Positions 41,719 through 50,504 of a DNA stretch of 64,000 nucleotides are shown piece after piece (position 1 is the stretch's first letter; each line of letters begins with the position of its first letter). Origin of the DNA: Ideonella_A sakaiensis_A (GTDB lineage: Bacteria > Pseudomonadota > Gammaproteobacteria > Burkholderiales > Burkholderiaceae_C); NCBI RefSeq assembly GCF_048320135.1, contig NZ_CP182947.1, positions 310,001 to 374,000 of the forward strand. The letters run 5' to 3'. Under the pieces are notes generated by a model. The model searched no databases. It worked only from the letters and a program-made list of their open reading frames with translations, and was not told the DNA's origin. A program made the position numbers and the translations under genes.

Positions 41719-42723
41719 ATGCGATTCCATTACGTCACCCGCCCGTTGGCAGCCGCCGCCCTGTTCTGTGCCGCGCTGTCGGCGCAGGCTCAGTGGCAAC
41801 CGGCGAAGCCGATCACGATCATCGTTCCGTGGGCAGCCGGCGGTTCGACCGACCAGGTCACGCGGGTCACCGCCGCCGAGATCGAGAAGGCCTTGAACCA
41901 GAAGGTGGTGATCCTGAACCAGCCCGGTGCGTCGGGTTCGGTCGGCACCAAGAATGCCGCCGAGGCGCCGCGTGACGGTCATACCTGGACTGCCGGCGCC
42001 GCAAAGGACCTGGGCACCTACCAGGTGCTGGGCATGTCCGACACCGGGATCAAGGACTGGCACCTGTACCTGAACGTCGCTCATATTGCCGTGGTCGGCG
42101 TCAATGCCGATTCGCCGTACAAGACGATGCCCGACCTGATCGCCGCGATGAAGGCCAAGCCAGGCAGCATCGCGGTGGCGACCGCCGGCGTCAATTCGAG
42201 CGGCCACTCGGCGATCGAGGCGATCGCCCGCGCCGCCGGCGTCAGCTACAAGCACGTGACTTATGACGGCGGCAATCCGGCAGTCGTCGCAACGGTTGCC
42301 GGCGAGACGCCGGTGACGACCCAACTTGCCGCCGAGCAGACCGAGATGATCCGCGCGAAGAAGATCCGTCCGCTGGCCGTGGTTGGCGACAAGCCGCTCG
42401 AGATCGAAGGTTACGGCACGGTGCCGCCGCTGTCGCAATTCATTCCGGGATTCAAGGACCCGATCAATTATTTCGGCATCTTCGTTCCGAAGGGCGTGCC
42501 GCCTGAAGTGATCGCAACCCTCGACAAGCTGTGGGCAGGCCCGATCGCGAGCAGCGATGCACTGAAGAAATATGCGCAGAACCGCGGCGCACTGTTCGCG
42601 CCGTCTCATGGCGATGCCGCTCAGGCAGCGGTCTTTCCGGCGATCCAGTCGTATGCGTGGGTCCAGCAGGCTGCCGGCAAGGCCAAGGTCTCGCCCGACA
42701 CGGTCGGCATCGCGAAGCCCTGA
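41719..42723 (+). CDS. tctC: Tripartite tricarboxylate transporter substrate-binding protein (TctC/Bug family)
   Basis: 334 residues from the ATG at 41719, with an AGGAGA ribosome site. The signal peptide ends at about residue 24 (LSAQA). The mature start QWQPAKPITIIVPWAAGGSTDQ is typical of Bug proteins. It binds a carboxylated solute in the periplasm and hands it to TctAB, encoded next. The substrate cannot be inferred from sequence. Sequence upstream of this ATG in the same frame is not conserved. Confidence 0.92.
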   Translation: MRFHYVTRPLAAAALFCAALSAQAQWQPAKPITIIVPWAAGGSTDQVTRVTAAEIEKALNQKVVILNQPGASGSVGTKNAAEAPRDGHTWTAGAAKDLGTYQVLGMSDTGIKDWHLYLNVAHIAVVGVNADSPYKTMPDLIAAMKAKPGSIAVATAGVNSSGHSAIEAIARAAGVSYKHVTYDGGNPAVVATVAGETPVTTQLAAEQTEMIRAKKIRPLAVVGDKPLEIEGYGTVPPLSQFIPGFKDPINYFGIFVPKGVPPEVIATLDKLWAGPIASSDALKKYAQNRGALFAPSHGDAAQAAVFPAIQSYAWVQQAAGKAKVSPDTVGIAKP

Positions 42724-42747
42724 CCACCACCCGCAGGCGCCAGCCAG

Positions 42748-42780
42748 CGGCCCGGCCAGGCCGGACCTGCTGGCGGGCCG
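42748..42780 (+). promoter_or_regulatory. Stem-loop between tctC and tctB
   Basis: CGGCCCG (42748-42754) pairs with CGGGCCG (42774-42780), with further GGCC pairing possible inside. It lies in the 112-base gap between tctC and tctB, a position where hairpins commonly set a higher level of binding protein than of membrane subunits. Confidence 0.4.
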
Positions 42781-42835
42781 TCTGCACCCCGCGAGCCGAA
42801 TACGCCATGACACCCGAAGGTCGACCCCACCGCGC

Positions 42836-43321
42836 ATGAGCAGCACGACCCCCTCTTCTGCATCCTCCGATCTGCGTGGCGGCCTGTTCTGGATCGCGCT
42901 CGGCGCTGTCGTGTTGATAGCCAGTGCACGGATGGACCGCTTCGAGACCATGGGCGGCTCGATCTACACCGCGCCGGGGCTGGTGCCGGCGCTGTTCGGC
43001 GGCACACTGTTGCTGCTCGGCCTGTTGCTGTGCTGGCGCGCGCGGCCTCGTGGCAAGGCGCTGCGCACCGGGCCTGCTGCGCCGCTGCTCAATGCACGCA
43101 TCGCAGGAACCCTGGTCCTGACGCTCGGCTATGCGGCGGTGCTGCTCGGCCGTGCGCCTTTTGCCTTGTCGACCGCCTTGTTCGTCGCGGTCTTCACGGC
43201 GATCCATTCCGACGCACCGACTCCGCTGCGGCGCTACGGCATCGCGATTCTTGCGGGCGTGCTGACGGCTGCAGCCGTGGTGCTGGTCTTCGAGCGCCTG
43301 TTTTTCGTCCGCCTGCCCTGA
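42836..43321 (+). CDS. tctB: Tripartite tricarboxylate transporter small membrane subunit (TctB)
   Basis: 161 residues with four hydrophobic segments (about 16-34, 47-67, 88-105 and 130-155). The GSIYTAPGLVPALFGGTLLLLG stretch is typical of TctB. The ATG at 42836 was chosen because the protein then has the usual length; the frame is open upstream but unconserved. It forms the membrane complex with TctA, encoded 12 bases downstream. Confidence 0.85.
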   Translation: MSSTTPSSASSDLRGGLFWIALGAVVLIASARMDRFETMGGSIYTAPGLVPALFGGTLLLLGLLLCWRARPRGKALRTGPAAPLLNARIAGTLVLTLGYAAVLLGRAPFALSTALFVAVFTAIHSDAPTPLRRYGIAILAGVLTAAAVVLVFERLFFVRLP

Positions 43322-43333
43322 GGCCGCCGACCC

Positions 43334-44827
43334 ATGTTCGACGGACTGCTGGCCTTCGGTTCATCGATCGCGCATTTCGCGACGCCGCTCGTGATCTTCT
43401 ACGCGCTGCTGGCGTCGTTGATCGGCGTCGTGATCGGCGCATTGCCTGGCCTCAGCGCGACGATGGGCCTGGCGCTGATGACGACGCTGACGATCAAGCT
43501 GGAAGCCGACCAGGCGCTGCTGATCCTGATCGCGACCTATGTCGGCGCGATCTACGGTGGCTCGCGATCGGCGATCCTGCTGAATATCCCGGGCACGCCG
43601 GCATCGGCGGCCTCGTGCCTCGACGGCTTCAAGCTTGCACAGCAGGGCCTGGCAGGCCGGGCGATGGGCATCGCGACCACCGGATCGGTGCTCGGCACGC
43701 TGATCGGCATGACGATGCTCGCGCTGTTCACGCCGATTCTCGGCAACCTGGCATTGAAATTCGGCGCCTATGAATTTTTCTGGCTGGCGCTGTTCGGCGT
43801 CATCATTGCCGGCTCGCTGACTGGCGACGATCCGCTGAAAGGCTGGATCGCCGGCATTGCCGGACTGCTGGTCGCGACGATCGGCCAGGAACCGCAATAT
43901 GCCTACGAACGCTTCGCATTCGGCAACCGCGATCTGGCCGGCGGCATCCAGCTGGTGCCGGCGCTGGTCGGCGCCTTCGGCTTTGCCGAACTGCTGACCG
44001 CAATGCGCGAACGGCGCGCGCCGGTGAAGGTCAACCCCTTCGACGCGGTGCTGCCGAAACTGGCCGATATCGCGCGGCACTGGCGCACCATCATCCGCTC
44101 CGGGCTGATCGGTACCGGCGTCGGCATCGTTCCCGGCGTAGGCGAGGACGTCGCCGCCTGGTCATCCTATGCGGCGGCCAAGCGCGCCAGCAAGCAGCCG
44201 GAACAATTCGGCAATGGCTCGATCGAGGGCCTGATGGCGGCCGAGACCGGCGACAACGCCTGCGTGCCCGGCGCGATGATTCCGGTGCTGACGCTGGCGG
44301 TGCCGGGCTCGGCGCCGGCCGCGGTGCTGATGGCGGCGATGATCATCCACGGCGTGCAGCCGGGGCCGATGATGATGGTCCAGCATCCGCAGTTCATCTA
44401 CGACGTCGTCGCGATGATGCTGTTCGCGACGATCGGCATCCTGATCTACGGGCTGACGTTGACGCGGCTGCTGGTGATGGTGCTGCGGGTGCCGCAACAC
44501 CTGATCGTGCCGATCATCTTCGTGTTGTGCGCAGTCGGCAGCTTCGCGATCGCCGGCCGGCTGTTCGATGTCTATGTGATGCTCGCCTTCGGCATCATCG
44601 GTTATGCGCTTCGCCACTACGGTTATCCGATGGCGCCGCTGGTGCTGGGCATCGTGCTCGGCGACCTGCTCGAAAAGAACCTGCGCCGCGCGCTGGTGTT
44701 GTCCGATGGTGATCTGACGCCGTTCTTCACCCGCCCGATCGCCGGATCACTGGCGCTGATGATTGCCGCGGTCGTGGTCTGGAAACTGTGGGCGACCCGG
44801 CGCGTGCCGGTTCCGGCGACGACATGA
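43334..44827 (+). CDS. tctA: Tripartite tricarboxylate transporter large membrane subunit (TctA)
   Basis: 497 residues, about 12 transmembrane segments. Landmark stretches of the family are GVVIGALPGLSATMGLAL, YVGAIYGGSRSAILLNIPGTPAS and the second-half counterpart GIVPGVGEDVAAWSSYAAAKRASK. It is the sodium- or proton-driven permease of the TctABC system. The stop overlaps the next gene's ATG by 4 bases, which ties transport directly to the catabolic enzymes downstream. Confidence 0.95.
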   Translation: MFDGLLAFGSSIAHFATPLVIFYALLASLIGVVIGALPGLSATMGLALMTTLTIKLEADQALLILIATYVGAIYGGSRSAILLNIPGTPASAASCLDGFKLAQQGLAGRAMGIATTGSVLGTLIGMTMLALFTPILGNLALKFGAYEFFWLALFGVIIAGSLTGDDPLKGWIAGIAGLLVATIGQEPQYAYERFAFGNRDLAGGIQLVPALVGAFGFAELLTAMRERRAPVKVNPFDAVLPKLADIARHWRTIIRSGLIGTGVGIVPGVGEDVAAWSSYAAAKRASKQPEQFGNGSIEGLMAAETGDNACVPGAMIPVLTLAVPGSAPAAVLMAAMIIHGVQPGPMMMVQHPQFIYDVVAMMLFATIGILIYGLTLTRLLVMVLRVPQHLIVPIIFVLCAVGSFAIAGRLFDVYVMLAFGIIGYALRHYGYPMAPLVLGIVLGDLLEKNLRRALVLSDGDLTPFFTRPIAGSLALMIAAVVVWKLWATRRVPVPATT

Positions 44828-45654
44828 AACTCGCGCTGTGCAACGAGGTGCTGCGGCACCTGGATTTCGAGGCCCAATGCGCGCGCGCAGCCGCGCTCGG
44901 CTGCGATGCGCTCGAACTGGCACCGTTCACGGTCGGCAGCGGCGCAGCCGACTGGACGCTCGCATCGGCGCAGCGCCTGCGCCGGCAGGCGGCCGATCAC
45001 GGGCTGACGATCTCCAGCCTGCACTGGTTGCTGGTGCAGCCCGAAGGCCTGTCCTTGTCGACTGGCGATGCGGCGCTGTTCGAGCGCACCGTCGACTTGC
45101 TGCGCGTGCTGATCGATTTTGCCGCCGCGTGCGGGGCGCAGGTGCTGGTTCATGGATCGCCAAAGCAGCGCTCGCCGGCAGCCGGCCAGAGCCTGGCCGA
45201 TGCACTGGCGCGTTGCACCGAAGGCTGGGCGCGGCTGGCCGATCATGCAGATGGCGCCGGTGTCGTCTATTGCATCGAGCCGTTGGCGCCGTTCGAGACG
45301 CCGCTGATCAATACCGTCGCCGAAGCCACCGCGGTCGTCGACCAGATTGCTTCGCCGGGACTGAAAACCATGCTCGACCTGAGCGCCGCGTCGCACGCCG
45401 AACAGGACGATGCGCCGGCCGTGCTGCGCCGCTGGCTGCCGAGCGGACACATCGCCCATGTACAGCTGAACGACCACAACCGCCGCGGCCCCGGCCAGGG
45501 CGATACGCCGGTGCTGCCGGCGCTGCGGATGCTGCATCAGCTCGGCTACGCCGGATGGCTGGCAATCGAACCCTTCGACTACCACCCCGATGCCGACAGC
45601 TGCGCCGCATTCAGCGTTGGCCACGTCCGCGGACTGATGGAACACCTGAGATGA
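44824..45654 (+). CDS. Sugar phosphate isomerase/epimerase-like TIM barrel (first copy)
   Basis: 276 residues from the ATG at 44824, overlapping tctA by 4 bases. AP-endonuclease-2-type TIM barrel. The likely metal ligands are Glu152 (CIEPLAPFE), Asp185 (MLDLSAA), His212 (HVQLNDHN) and Glu249 (LAIEPFDY). This fold includes isomerases, epimerases, dehydratases and C-glycoside-cleaving eliminases, so the exact reaction is open. It overlaps the following enolase-superfamily gene by 4 bases. Confidence 0.83.
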   Translation: MKLALCNEVLRHLDFEAQCARAAALGCDALELAPFTVGSGAADWTLASAQRLRRQAADHGLTISSLHWLLVQPEGLSLSTGDAALFERTVDLLRVLIDFAAACGAQVLVHGSPKQRSPAAGQSLADALARCTEGWARLADHADGAGVVYCIEPLAPFETPLINTVAEATAVVDQIASPGLKTMLDLSAASHAEQDDAPAVLRRWLPSGHIAHVQLNDHNRRGPGQGDTPVLPALRMLHQLGYAGWLAIEPFDYHPDADSCAAFSVGHVRGLMEHLR

Positions 45655-47003
45655 ATGCTCCGATCGTCACGATCCGTCGCATCGACCTGTTCGAACGCCC
45701 TGTCGTTCTGCGCCTGCCATTTCGGTTCGGCGCAGCCACCGTCACCCGCTGCCCGCAGGCCTTCGTGCGGGTCGAGGCCGAAGTCGATGGCCGCAGCCTG
45801 ATCGGCGCAAGTGCCGAACTGATGGTGCCGAAATGGTTCGACAAGTCACCGGCGCTGACCCATGAACAGAATTTCGAGCAACTGCGCGCGGCGCTGCGCT
45901 GGGCCCGATCGGCGCTGCTCGGCCAGCGCGGCAATGCCTGGACCTTGTCGCACGAGCATGGCGACGAGGCGATCCGCACCGCCGTCGCCAATGGCCTGCC
46001 GCGGCTGGCCGCGCAGTTCGGGCCGGCGCAGATCGACAAGGCAATCGCCGATATCGCGCTGCGCGCGCTCGACGTCGGCTGGTGCGAAGGTGTCGCGTCC
46101 GGTGCGCTCGGCGACCCGTGGTCGGGGCAGGCCGGCATCGTCACGCCGCAGACGGTCTGGCTGCGCCATACGGTGGGCCTTGCCGACCGCCTGTCGGCCA
46201 CCGACCCCGGGGCCGATCCGGAGGACGGCTTGCCGGCGACGTTGAGCGACGCGATCACCCGCTACGGCTTGCGCCGCTTCAAGCTGAAGCTGTCCGGCCG
46301 CATCGACGACGACATAGAGCGGCTGCAGCGCATTGCCGCGCTGCTCGACGGACAGGCTGGCGACTATCGGGCCACGCTCGACGGCAATGAATCCTTTGCC
46401 GATGTCGATGCGCTGGCCGCCTTCTGGCGGCGATTCAGCACGACGCCATCCTTGCAGGCGATGCACCGGCGGCTGCTGCTGCTCGAGCAACCGCTGCCTC
46501 GCGCAGTCGCCTTGCAGACGCCGATCGCATCGCTCGGCATCGACGTGCCGGTGATCCTCGACGAATCGGACGACCACGACGAGGCGCTCGAACAAGGCCT
46601 CGCAATCGGTTACCGCGGCATCTCGAGCAAGGCCTGCAAGGGGATCTACCGCTCGCTGCACAGTGCGGCAACGCTGCGCGGGCGCGCCGGTCTGCTGTTG
46701 TCGGGCGAGGACCTGACCTGCCAGGCCGGCTTGGCGGTGCAGCAGGACACGCTGCTCGCGGCCAGCCTCGGCGTCGCCGACATCGAACGCAATGGCCACC
46801 ACTATGTCGACGGCTTCGGCAGTGCGCCGGCGGCCGAAGCCGAAGCCTTTGCCGACGCCCATCCCGGCTTCTACGAACGTGCTGCGAACGGCCGCATCCG
46901 GCTGCGGGTCAGCGACGGCCGGCTCGATCTGGGCAGTCTGCACCGACCGGGCTTTGCGCGGTCGACCGAACCAATGTGGGCCGATCTGAGCCCGATCCAT
47001 TGA
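45651..47003 (+). CDS. Enolase-superfamily (mandelate racemase-like) enzyme
   Basis: 450 residues from ATG 45651, overlapping the previous gene by 4 bases. The superfamily catalytic pattern is readable: KLK at 211-213 (FKLKLSG), metal ligands around Asp244/Asn246 (ATLDGNES), Glu279 (LLLLEQPL) and Asp304/Glu305 (VILDESDD), and Lys327 (ISSKACKG). These enzymes abstract the proton next to a carboxylate, giving sugar-acid dehydration, racemisation or cycloisomerisation. It is diverged from well-known acid-sugar dehydratases and longer than usual (400-420), so no substrate is assigned. An open frame reaching upstream to 44763 is not coding. Confidence 0.8.
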   Translation: MNAPIVTIRRIDLFERPVVLRLPFRFGAATVTRCPQAFVRVEAEVDGRSLIGASAELMVPKWFDKSPALTHEQNFEQLRAALRWARSALLGQRGNAWTLSHEHGDEAIRTAVANGLPRLAAQFGPAQIDKAIADIALRALDVGWCEGVASGALGDPWSGQAGIVTPQTVWLRHTVGLADRLSATDPGADPEDGLPATLSDAITRYGLRRFKLKLSGRIDDDIERLQRIAALLDGQAGDYRATLDGNESFADVDALAAFWRRFSTTPSLQAMHRRLLLLEQPLPRAVALQTPIASLGIDVPVILDESDDHDEALEQGLAIGYRGISSKACKGIYRSLHSAATLRGRAGLLLSGEDLTCQAGLAVQQDTLLAASLGVADIERNGHHYVDGFGSAPAAEAEAFADAHPGFYERAANGRIRLRVSDGRLDLGSLHRPGFARSTEPMWADLSPIH

Positions 47004-47016
47004 AAAGGAGAAACTC

Positions 47017-48180
47017 ATGGCAACCCGCCGACTCGGCCTGATCATGCACGGCGTGACCGGGCGCATGGGAAAAAACCAGCACCTGATCCGCTCGATCGTC
47101 GCGATCCGCAAACAGGGCGGCGTCACACTGGCCAACGGCGACAAGGTGATGCCCGACCCGATCCTGGTCGGCCGCAATGCCGACAAGATCGAGGCCCTCG
47201 CGAAGGAACACGGCATCGAGCGCTGGGGCAGCGACCTCGCCGCGGCGCTGGCCAATCCCGACGACACCGTCTTCTTCGACGCCGGCACGACGCAGATGCG
47301 GCCGAAGCTGCTGGCCCAGGCACTGCGCGCCGGCAAACATGTCTATTGCGAAAAACCGATCGCAACCAACCTCGGCGAGGCAATCGAGATCGCCAAGCTC
47401 GCGCAGCAATCCGGACTGAAACACGGCGCGGTGCAAGACAAGCTGTTTCTCCCCGGGCTGCGCAAACTCGACATGCTGCGCCGCGCCGGCTTCTTCGGCA
47501 CGATGCTCAGCGTTCGCATCGAATTCGGCTACTGGGTCTTCGAAGGCGACCTGCAGCCGATCCAGCGGCCGAGCTGGAACTACCGCAGCGAAGACGGCGG
47601 CGGCATGATCCTCGACATGATGTGCCACTGGCGTTATGTGCTCGACAACCTGTTTGGCGAGGTGCAGGCCATCAGCTGCATCGGCGCGACCCACATCCCG
47701 CAGCGCTGGGACGAAGCTGGCAAACCCTACCAGGCGACCGCCGACGACGCCGCCTACGCAACACTCGAACTGAAGGGGCACAACGGCGAGAAGGTGATCG
47801 CCCAGGTCAACAGTTCGTGGGCGACGCGGGTGCGCCGCGACGACCTCGTGACCTTCCACGTCGACGGCACCCACGGCTCGGCGGTGGCCGGTCTCAGCGA
47901 CTGCCGCGCGCAGTCGCGGGTCAATACGCCGCGGCCGGTCTGGAACCCGGACGAAAAACAGACGATGCCGTTCTTCGACCAATGGCAGGAGGTGCCCGAT
48001 ACCGAGGTCTACGACAACGGCTTCAAGCTGCAGTGGGAGGCCTTCATCCGCCACGTCGTCGAAGACGCACCCTACCGCTGGACGCTGCCCGAAGGCGCCA
48101 AGGGTGTGCAACTGGTCGAGGATGCGCTGAAGAGCTGGAAAACGCGCTGCTGGGTCGATGTCGAGCCGTTGAGCATCTGA
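47017..48180 (+). CDS. Gfo/Idh/MocA-family NAD(P)-dependent dehydrogenase
   Basis: 387 residues preceded by AAGGAGAAACTC. The Rossmann loop is atypical (GLIMHGVTGRMGKNQH). The family motif EKP is at 112-114 (YCEKPIATN), and the substrate-side motif with Asp and His is GGMILDMMCHWRYVLDN. It would oxidise a sugar or cyclitol hydroxyl to a ketone, or act in the reverse direction. It sits 13 bases after the enolase-like gene and 75 before DUF993. Confidence 0.86.
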   Translation: MATRRLGLIMHGVTGRMGKNQHLIRSIVAIRKQGGVTLANGDKVMPDPILVGRNADKIEALAKEHGIERWGSDLAAALANPDDTVFFDAGTTQMRPKLLAQALRAGKHVYCEKPIATNLGEAIEIAKLAQQSGLKHGAVQDKLFLPGLRKLDMLRRAGFFGTMLSVRIEFGYWVFEGDLQPIQRPSWNYRSEDGGGMILDMMCHWRYVLDNLFGEVQAISCIGATHIPQRWDEAGKPYQATADDAAYATLELKGHNGEKVIAQVNSSWATRVRRDDLVTFHVDGTHGSAVAGLSDCRAQSRVNTPRPVWNPDEKQTMPFFDQWQEVPDTEVYDNGFKLQWEAFIRHVVEDAPYRWTLPEGAKGVQLVEDALKSWKTRCWVDVEPLSI

Positions 48181-48255
48181 GCGCCATATGGGAGGAGATT
48201 GCTGTGACAGGCGCCGACCCGTCGATTTCAGCCCGCCAGCGAAAGAGGAAGCACG

Positions 48256-49455
48256 ATGAAACTCACCCTGCCCACCGCCGACGGCTCCGGCCTCGCGGCC
48301 TACCAGATACAAGGCCCCGGCGATTTCACGCCGGCGAAGGCGGGCCAGAAGCTGTCGCGCATTGCCTATTCGGCCGCCCATGTGGTTGCCGATTCACGCG
48401 CCGCAGTTGATCCGTGGGTCGACTGCGCGATCGACTGGGACGCCACCCTCGCCTACCGCCGCCGGCTCTGGGGCATGGGGCTCGGCGTTGCCGAGGCGAT
48501 GGATACCGCGCAGCGCGGCATGGGCCTGGACTGGCCGACTTCGCTCGAGCTGATCAGTCGGTCCATCGACGCAAGCAAGGACGTGCCCGGCGCATTTCTC
48601 GCCAGCGGCTGCGGCACCGACCACCTGGCAGTCGACGCAGCCCGCTCGGTCGACAACGTGATCCGCGCCTACGAGGAGCAGATGGCGGCGATCGAGGCGC
48701 TCGGCGGCAAGCTGATCGTGATGGCAAGCCGGGCGCTGGCGCGGGTTGCGCAAGGACCCGACGACTACCTGCGGGTCTACGACCGTGTGCTGTCGCAGGC
48801 CCGCGAGCCGGTCGTGCTGCACTGGCTCGGCGACATGTTCGACCCGGCGCTGAAAGGCTACTGGGGCAGCACCGATACCGCCGCTGCAATGCAGACCGCA
48901 GTCGACGTGATCAACGCCCATCCAGCCAAGGTCGACGGCATCAAGATCTCGCTGCTCGACAAGGACCAGGAGATCAGGATGCGCCGCATGCTGCCGCCAG
49001 GCGTGCGCATGTATACCGGCGACGATTTCAACTATGCCGAACTGATTGCCGGCGACGGTGTCGGCGAGATCGAGACCCACCGTCACAGCGATGCGCTGCT
49101 CGGCATCTTCGATGCGATCGCGCCGGCAGCCAGTGCTGCGCTGGCGGCGCTGACTGCCGGCGACGAGGCGCGTTTCCATCAGATCCTCGCGCCGACGGTG
49201 CCGCTGTCGCGCCACATCTTCAAGGCGCCGACGCGCTTCTACAAGACCGGCGTCGTCTTCATGGCCTGGCTGAACGGTCACCAGGACCATTTCGTGATGG
49301 TCGGCGGCCAGCAAAGCACCCGCTCGCTGCCGCACCTTGCCGAACTGTTCCGCCTCGCCGACGAGGCCGGGCTGCTCGAACAGCCGGATCTGGCCGTCTC
49401 CCGGATGGCGCATCTGCTGGCGCTGCACGGTGTCGACGCGCAGGTGACCCGGTGA
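48256..49455 (+). CDS. DUF993 protein, predicted class I aldolase-like TIM barrel
   Basis: 399 residues, a DUF993 member of unknown function related in fold to dihydrodipicolinate synthase/N-acetylneuraminate lyase. VDGIKISLLD places Lys230 in the GIK motif position used for the Schiff base in that superfamily, and the preceding VVLHWLGDMFDPALKGYWG would line the barrel. No signal peptide. A retro-aldol or lyase step is a reasonable inference, not shown. The ribosome site is AAAGAGGAAGCACG. It is coupled by one base (TGATG) to the next gene. Confidence 0.8.
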   Translation: MKLTLPTADGSGLAAYQIQGPGDFTPAKAGQKLSRIAYSAAHVVADSRAAVDPWVDCAIDWDATLAYRRRLWGMGLGVAEAMDTAQRGMGLDWPTSLELISRSIDASKDVPGAFLASGCGTDHLAVDAARSVDNVIRAYEEQMAAIEALGGKLIVMASRALARVAQGPDDYLRVYDRVLSQAREPVVLHWLGDMFDPALKGYWGSTDTAAAMQTAVDVINAHPAKVDGIKISLLDKDQEIRMRRMLPPGVRMYTGDDFNYAELIAGDGVGEIETHRHSDALLGIFDAIAPAASAALAALTAGDEARFHQILAPTVPLSRHIFKAPTRFYKTGVVFMAWLNGHQDHFVMVGGQQSTRSLPHLAELFRLADEAGLLEQPDLAVSRMAHLLALHGVDAQVTR

Positions 49456-50333
49456 TGCGCGATTTCAGCGACGACCACCGCTGGTTGTCGATCAATACCG
49501 CGACTGTGCGCCAGCAGCGCGGCGAGGACTGGCCGCTGCTTCAGATCCTCGACGCCTGCGCAGCACGCGGCATCCGCGCGATCTCGCCGTGGCGCGACCA
49601 GGTCCAGGCGGCCGGGCTGGCCGCCGTCAGCCGAGCGGTGAAGGCGCATGGCCTCGAGCTGTCGGGATATTGCCGCGGTGGCATGTTCACCTACTCCGAT
49701 GCAGCCGGCCGGCAGGCCGCGCGCGACGACAACCTGCGCGCGCTCGACGAGGCCTGCGAGCTGAACGCCGCGTGCCTGGTGCTGGTGGTCGGCGGGCTGC
49801 CCGGCGCGCTCGGCGGCAAGCCGGCGCACAAGGACATCGCCGACGCCCGCCGCCAGGTGGCCGACGGCATCGCCGAACTGCTGGACGATGCACGCCAGCG
49901 CAACATGAAACTGGCGATCGAACCGCTGCACCCGATGTACGCGGCCGACCGCGCCTGCATCAATACGATCGAGCAGGCGCTCGATGTCTGCGATGCGGTC
50001 GATCCAGTGCAGTCCGGCGCGATCGGCGTTGCCGTCGATGTCTACCACGTCTGGTGGGACCCGAAGCTGCGTTCGCAGATCGAACGCGCCGGCGGCAAGC
50101 GGCTGCACGCCTTCCACGTCTGCGACTGGCTGCTGCCGACGACCGACCTGCTGAACGACCGCGGCATGATGGGCGACGGCGTGATCGACATCGCGCAGAT
50201 CCGCGGCTGGGTCGAGGCCCAGGGTTTTGCCGGCTACAGCGAGGTCGAGATCTTCTCGACCGGCAACTGGTGGCAGCGCGACGGCGGCGAGGTGCTCGAT
50301 ACCTGCATCGAGCGACACCGCCGCTGCGTCTGA
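49455..50333 (+). CDS. Sugar phosphate isomerase/epimerase-like TIM barrel (second copy)
   Basis: 292 residues from ATG 49455. Metal-site residues are Glu156 (LAIEPLHPMY), Asp195 (VAVDVYHVWW), His221 (HAFHVCDW) and a Glu near 263-265 (YSEVEIFS). It is clearly different from the isomerase-like protein encoded at 44824, so the operon encodes two distinct barrel enzymes rather than a recent duplicate. Family reactions include ketose epimerisation and isomerisation. It is the last gene of the transporter/catabolic operon. An open frame extending back to 48414 is a shadow over DUF993. Confidence 0.83.
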   Translation: MRDFSDDHRWLSINTATVRQQRGEDWPLLQILDACAARGIRAISPWRDQVQAAGLAAVSRAVKAHGLELSGYCRGGMFTYSDAAGRQAARDDNLRALDEACELNAACLVLVVGGLPGALGGKPAHKDIADARRQVADGIAELLDDARQRNMKLAIEPLHPMYAADRACINTIEQALDVCDAVDPVQSGAIGVAVDVYHVWWDPKLRSQIERAGGKRLHAFHVCDWLLPTTDLLNDRGMMGDGVIDIAQIRGWVEAQGFAGYSEVEIFSTGNWWQRDGGEVLDTCIERHRRCV

Positions 50334-50404
50334 TCCGCGCGTTGATCCAACTCGGCAGCGCAGCTGCGAACTGGCCAGAAACGGACCGTCGCGCCGCAGC
50401 GGCA

Positions 50405-50421
50405 CGCCGCCCCTGGCGGCG
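50405..50421 (+). terminator. GC hairpin after the catabolic operon
   Basis: Perfect 7-base stem CGCCGCC / GGCGGCG with a 3-base loop in the 171-base gap after the last catabolic gene. There is no T-tract, so a terminator role is only tentative. Confidence 0.35.
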
Positions 50422-50504
50422 CTGGCAGCGCCCCGGCCGGTAGCGCAAAATCCGGTATTCGCTGCAGCTCCCGGGGCCGCCATCGCGCGCCCGCCGACCA
50501 ACGC

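Noticed and set aside
44763..45650. Upstream extension of the enolase-like frame
   Set aside because: It overlaps the first isomerase gene and is not conserved; the ATG at 45651 overlaps that gene's stop by 4 bases.
48414..49454. Upstream extension of the second isomerase frame
   Set aside because: It is antiphase shadow over DUF993; the ATG at 49455 is coupled to the DUF993 stop.
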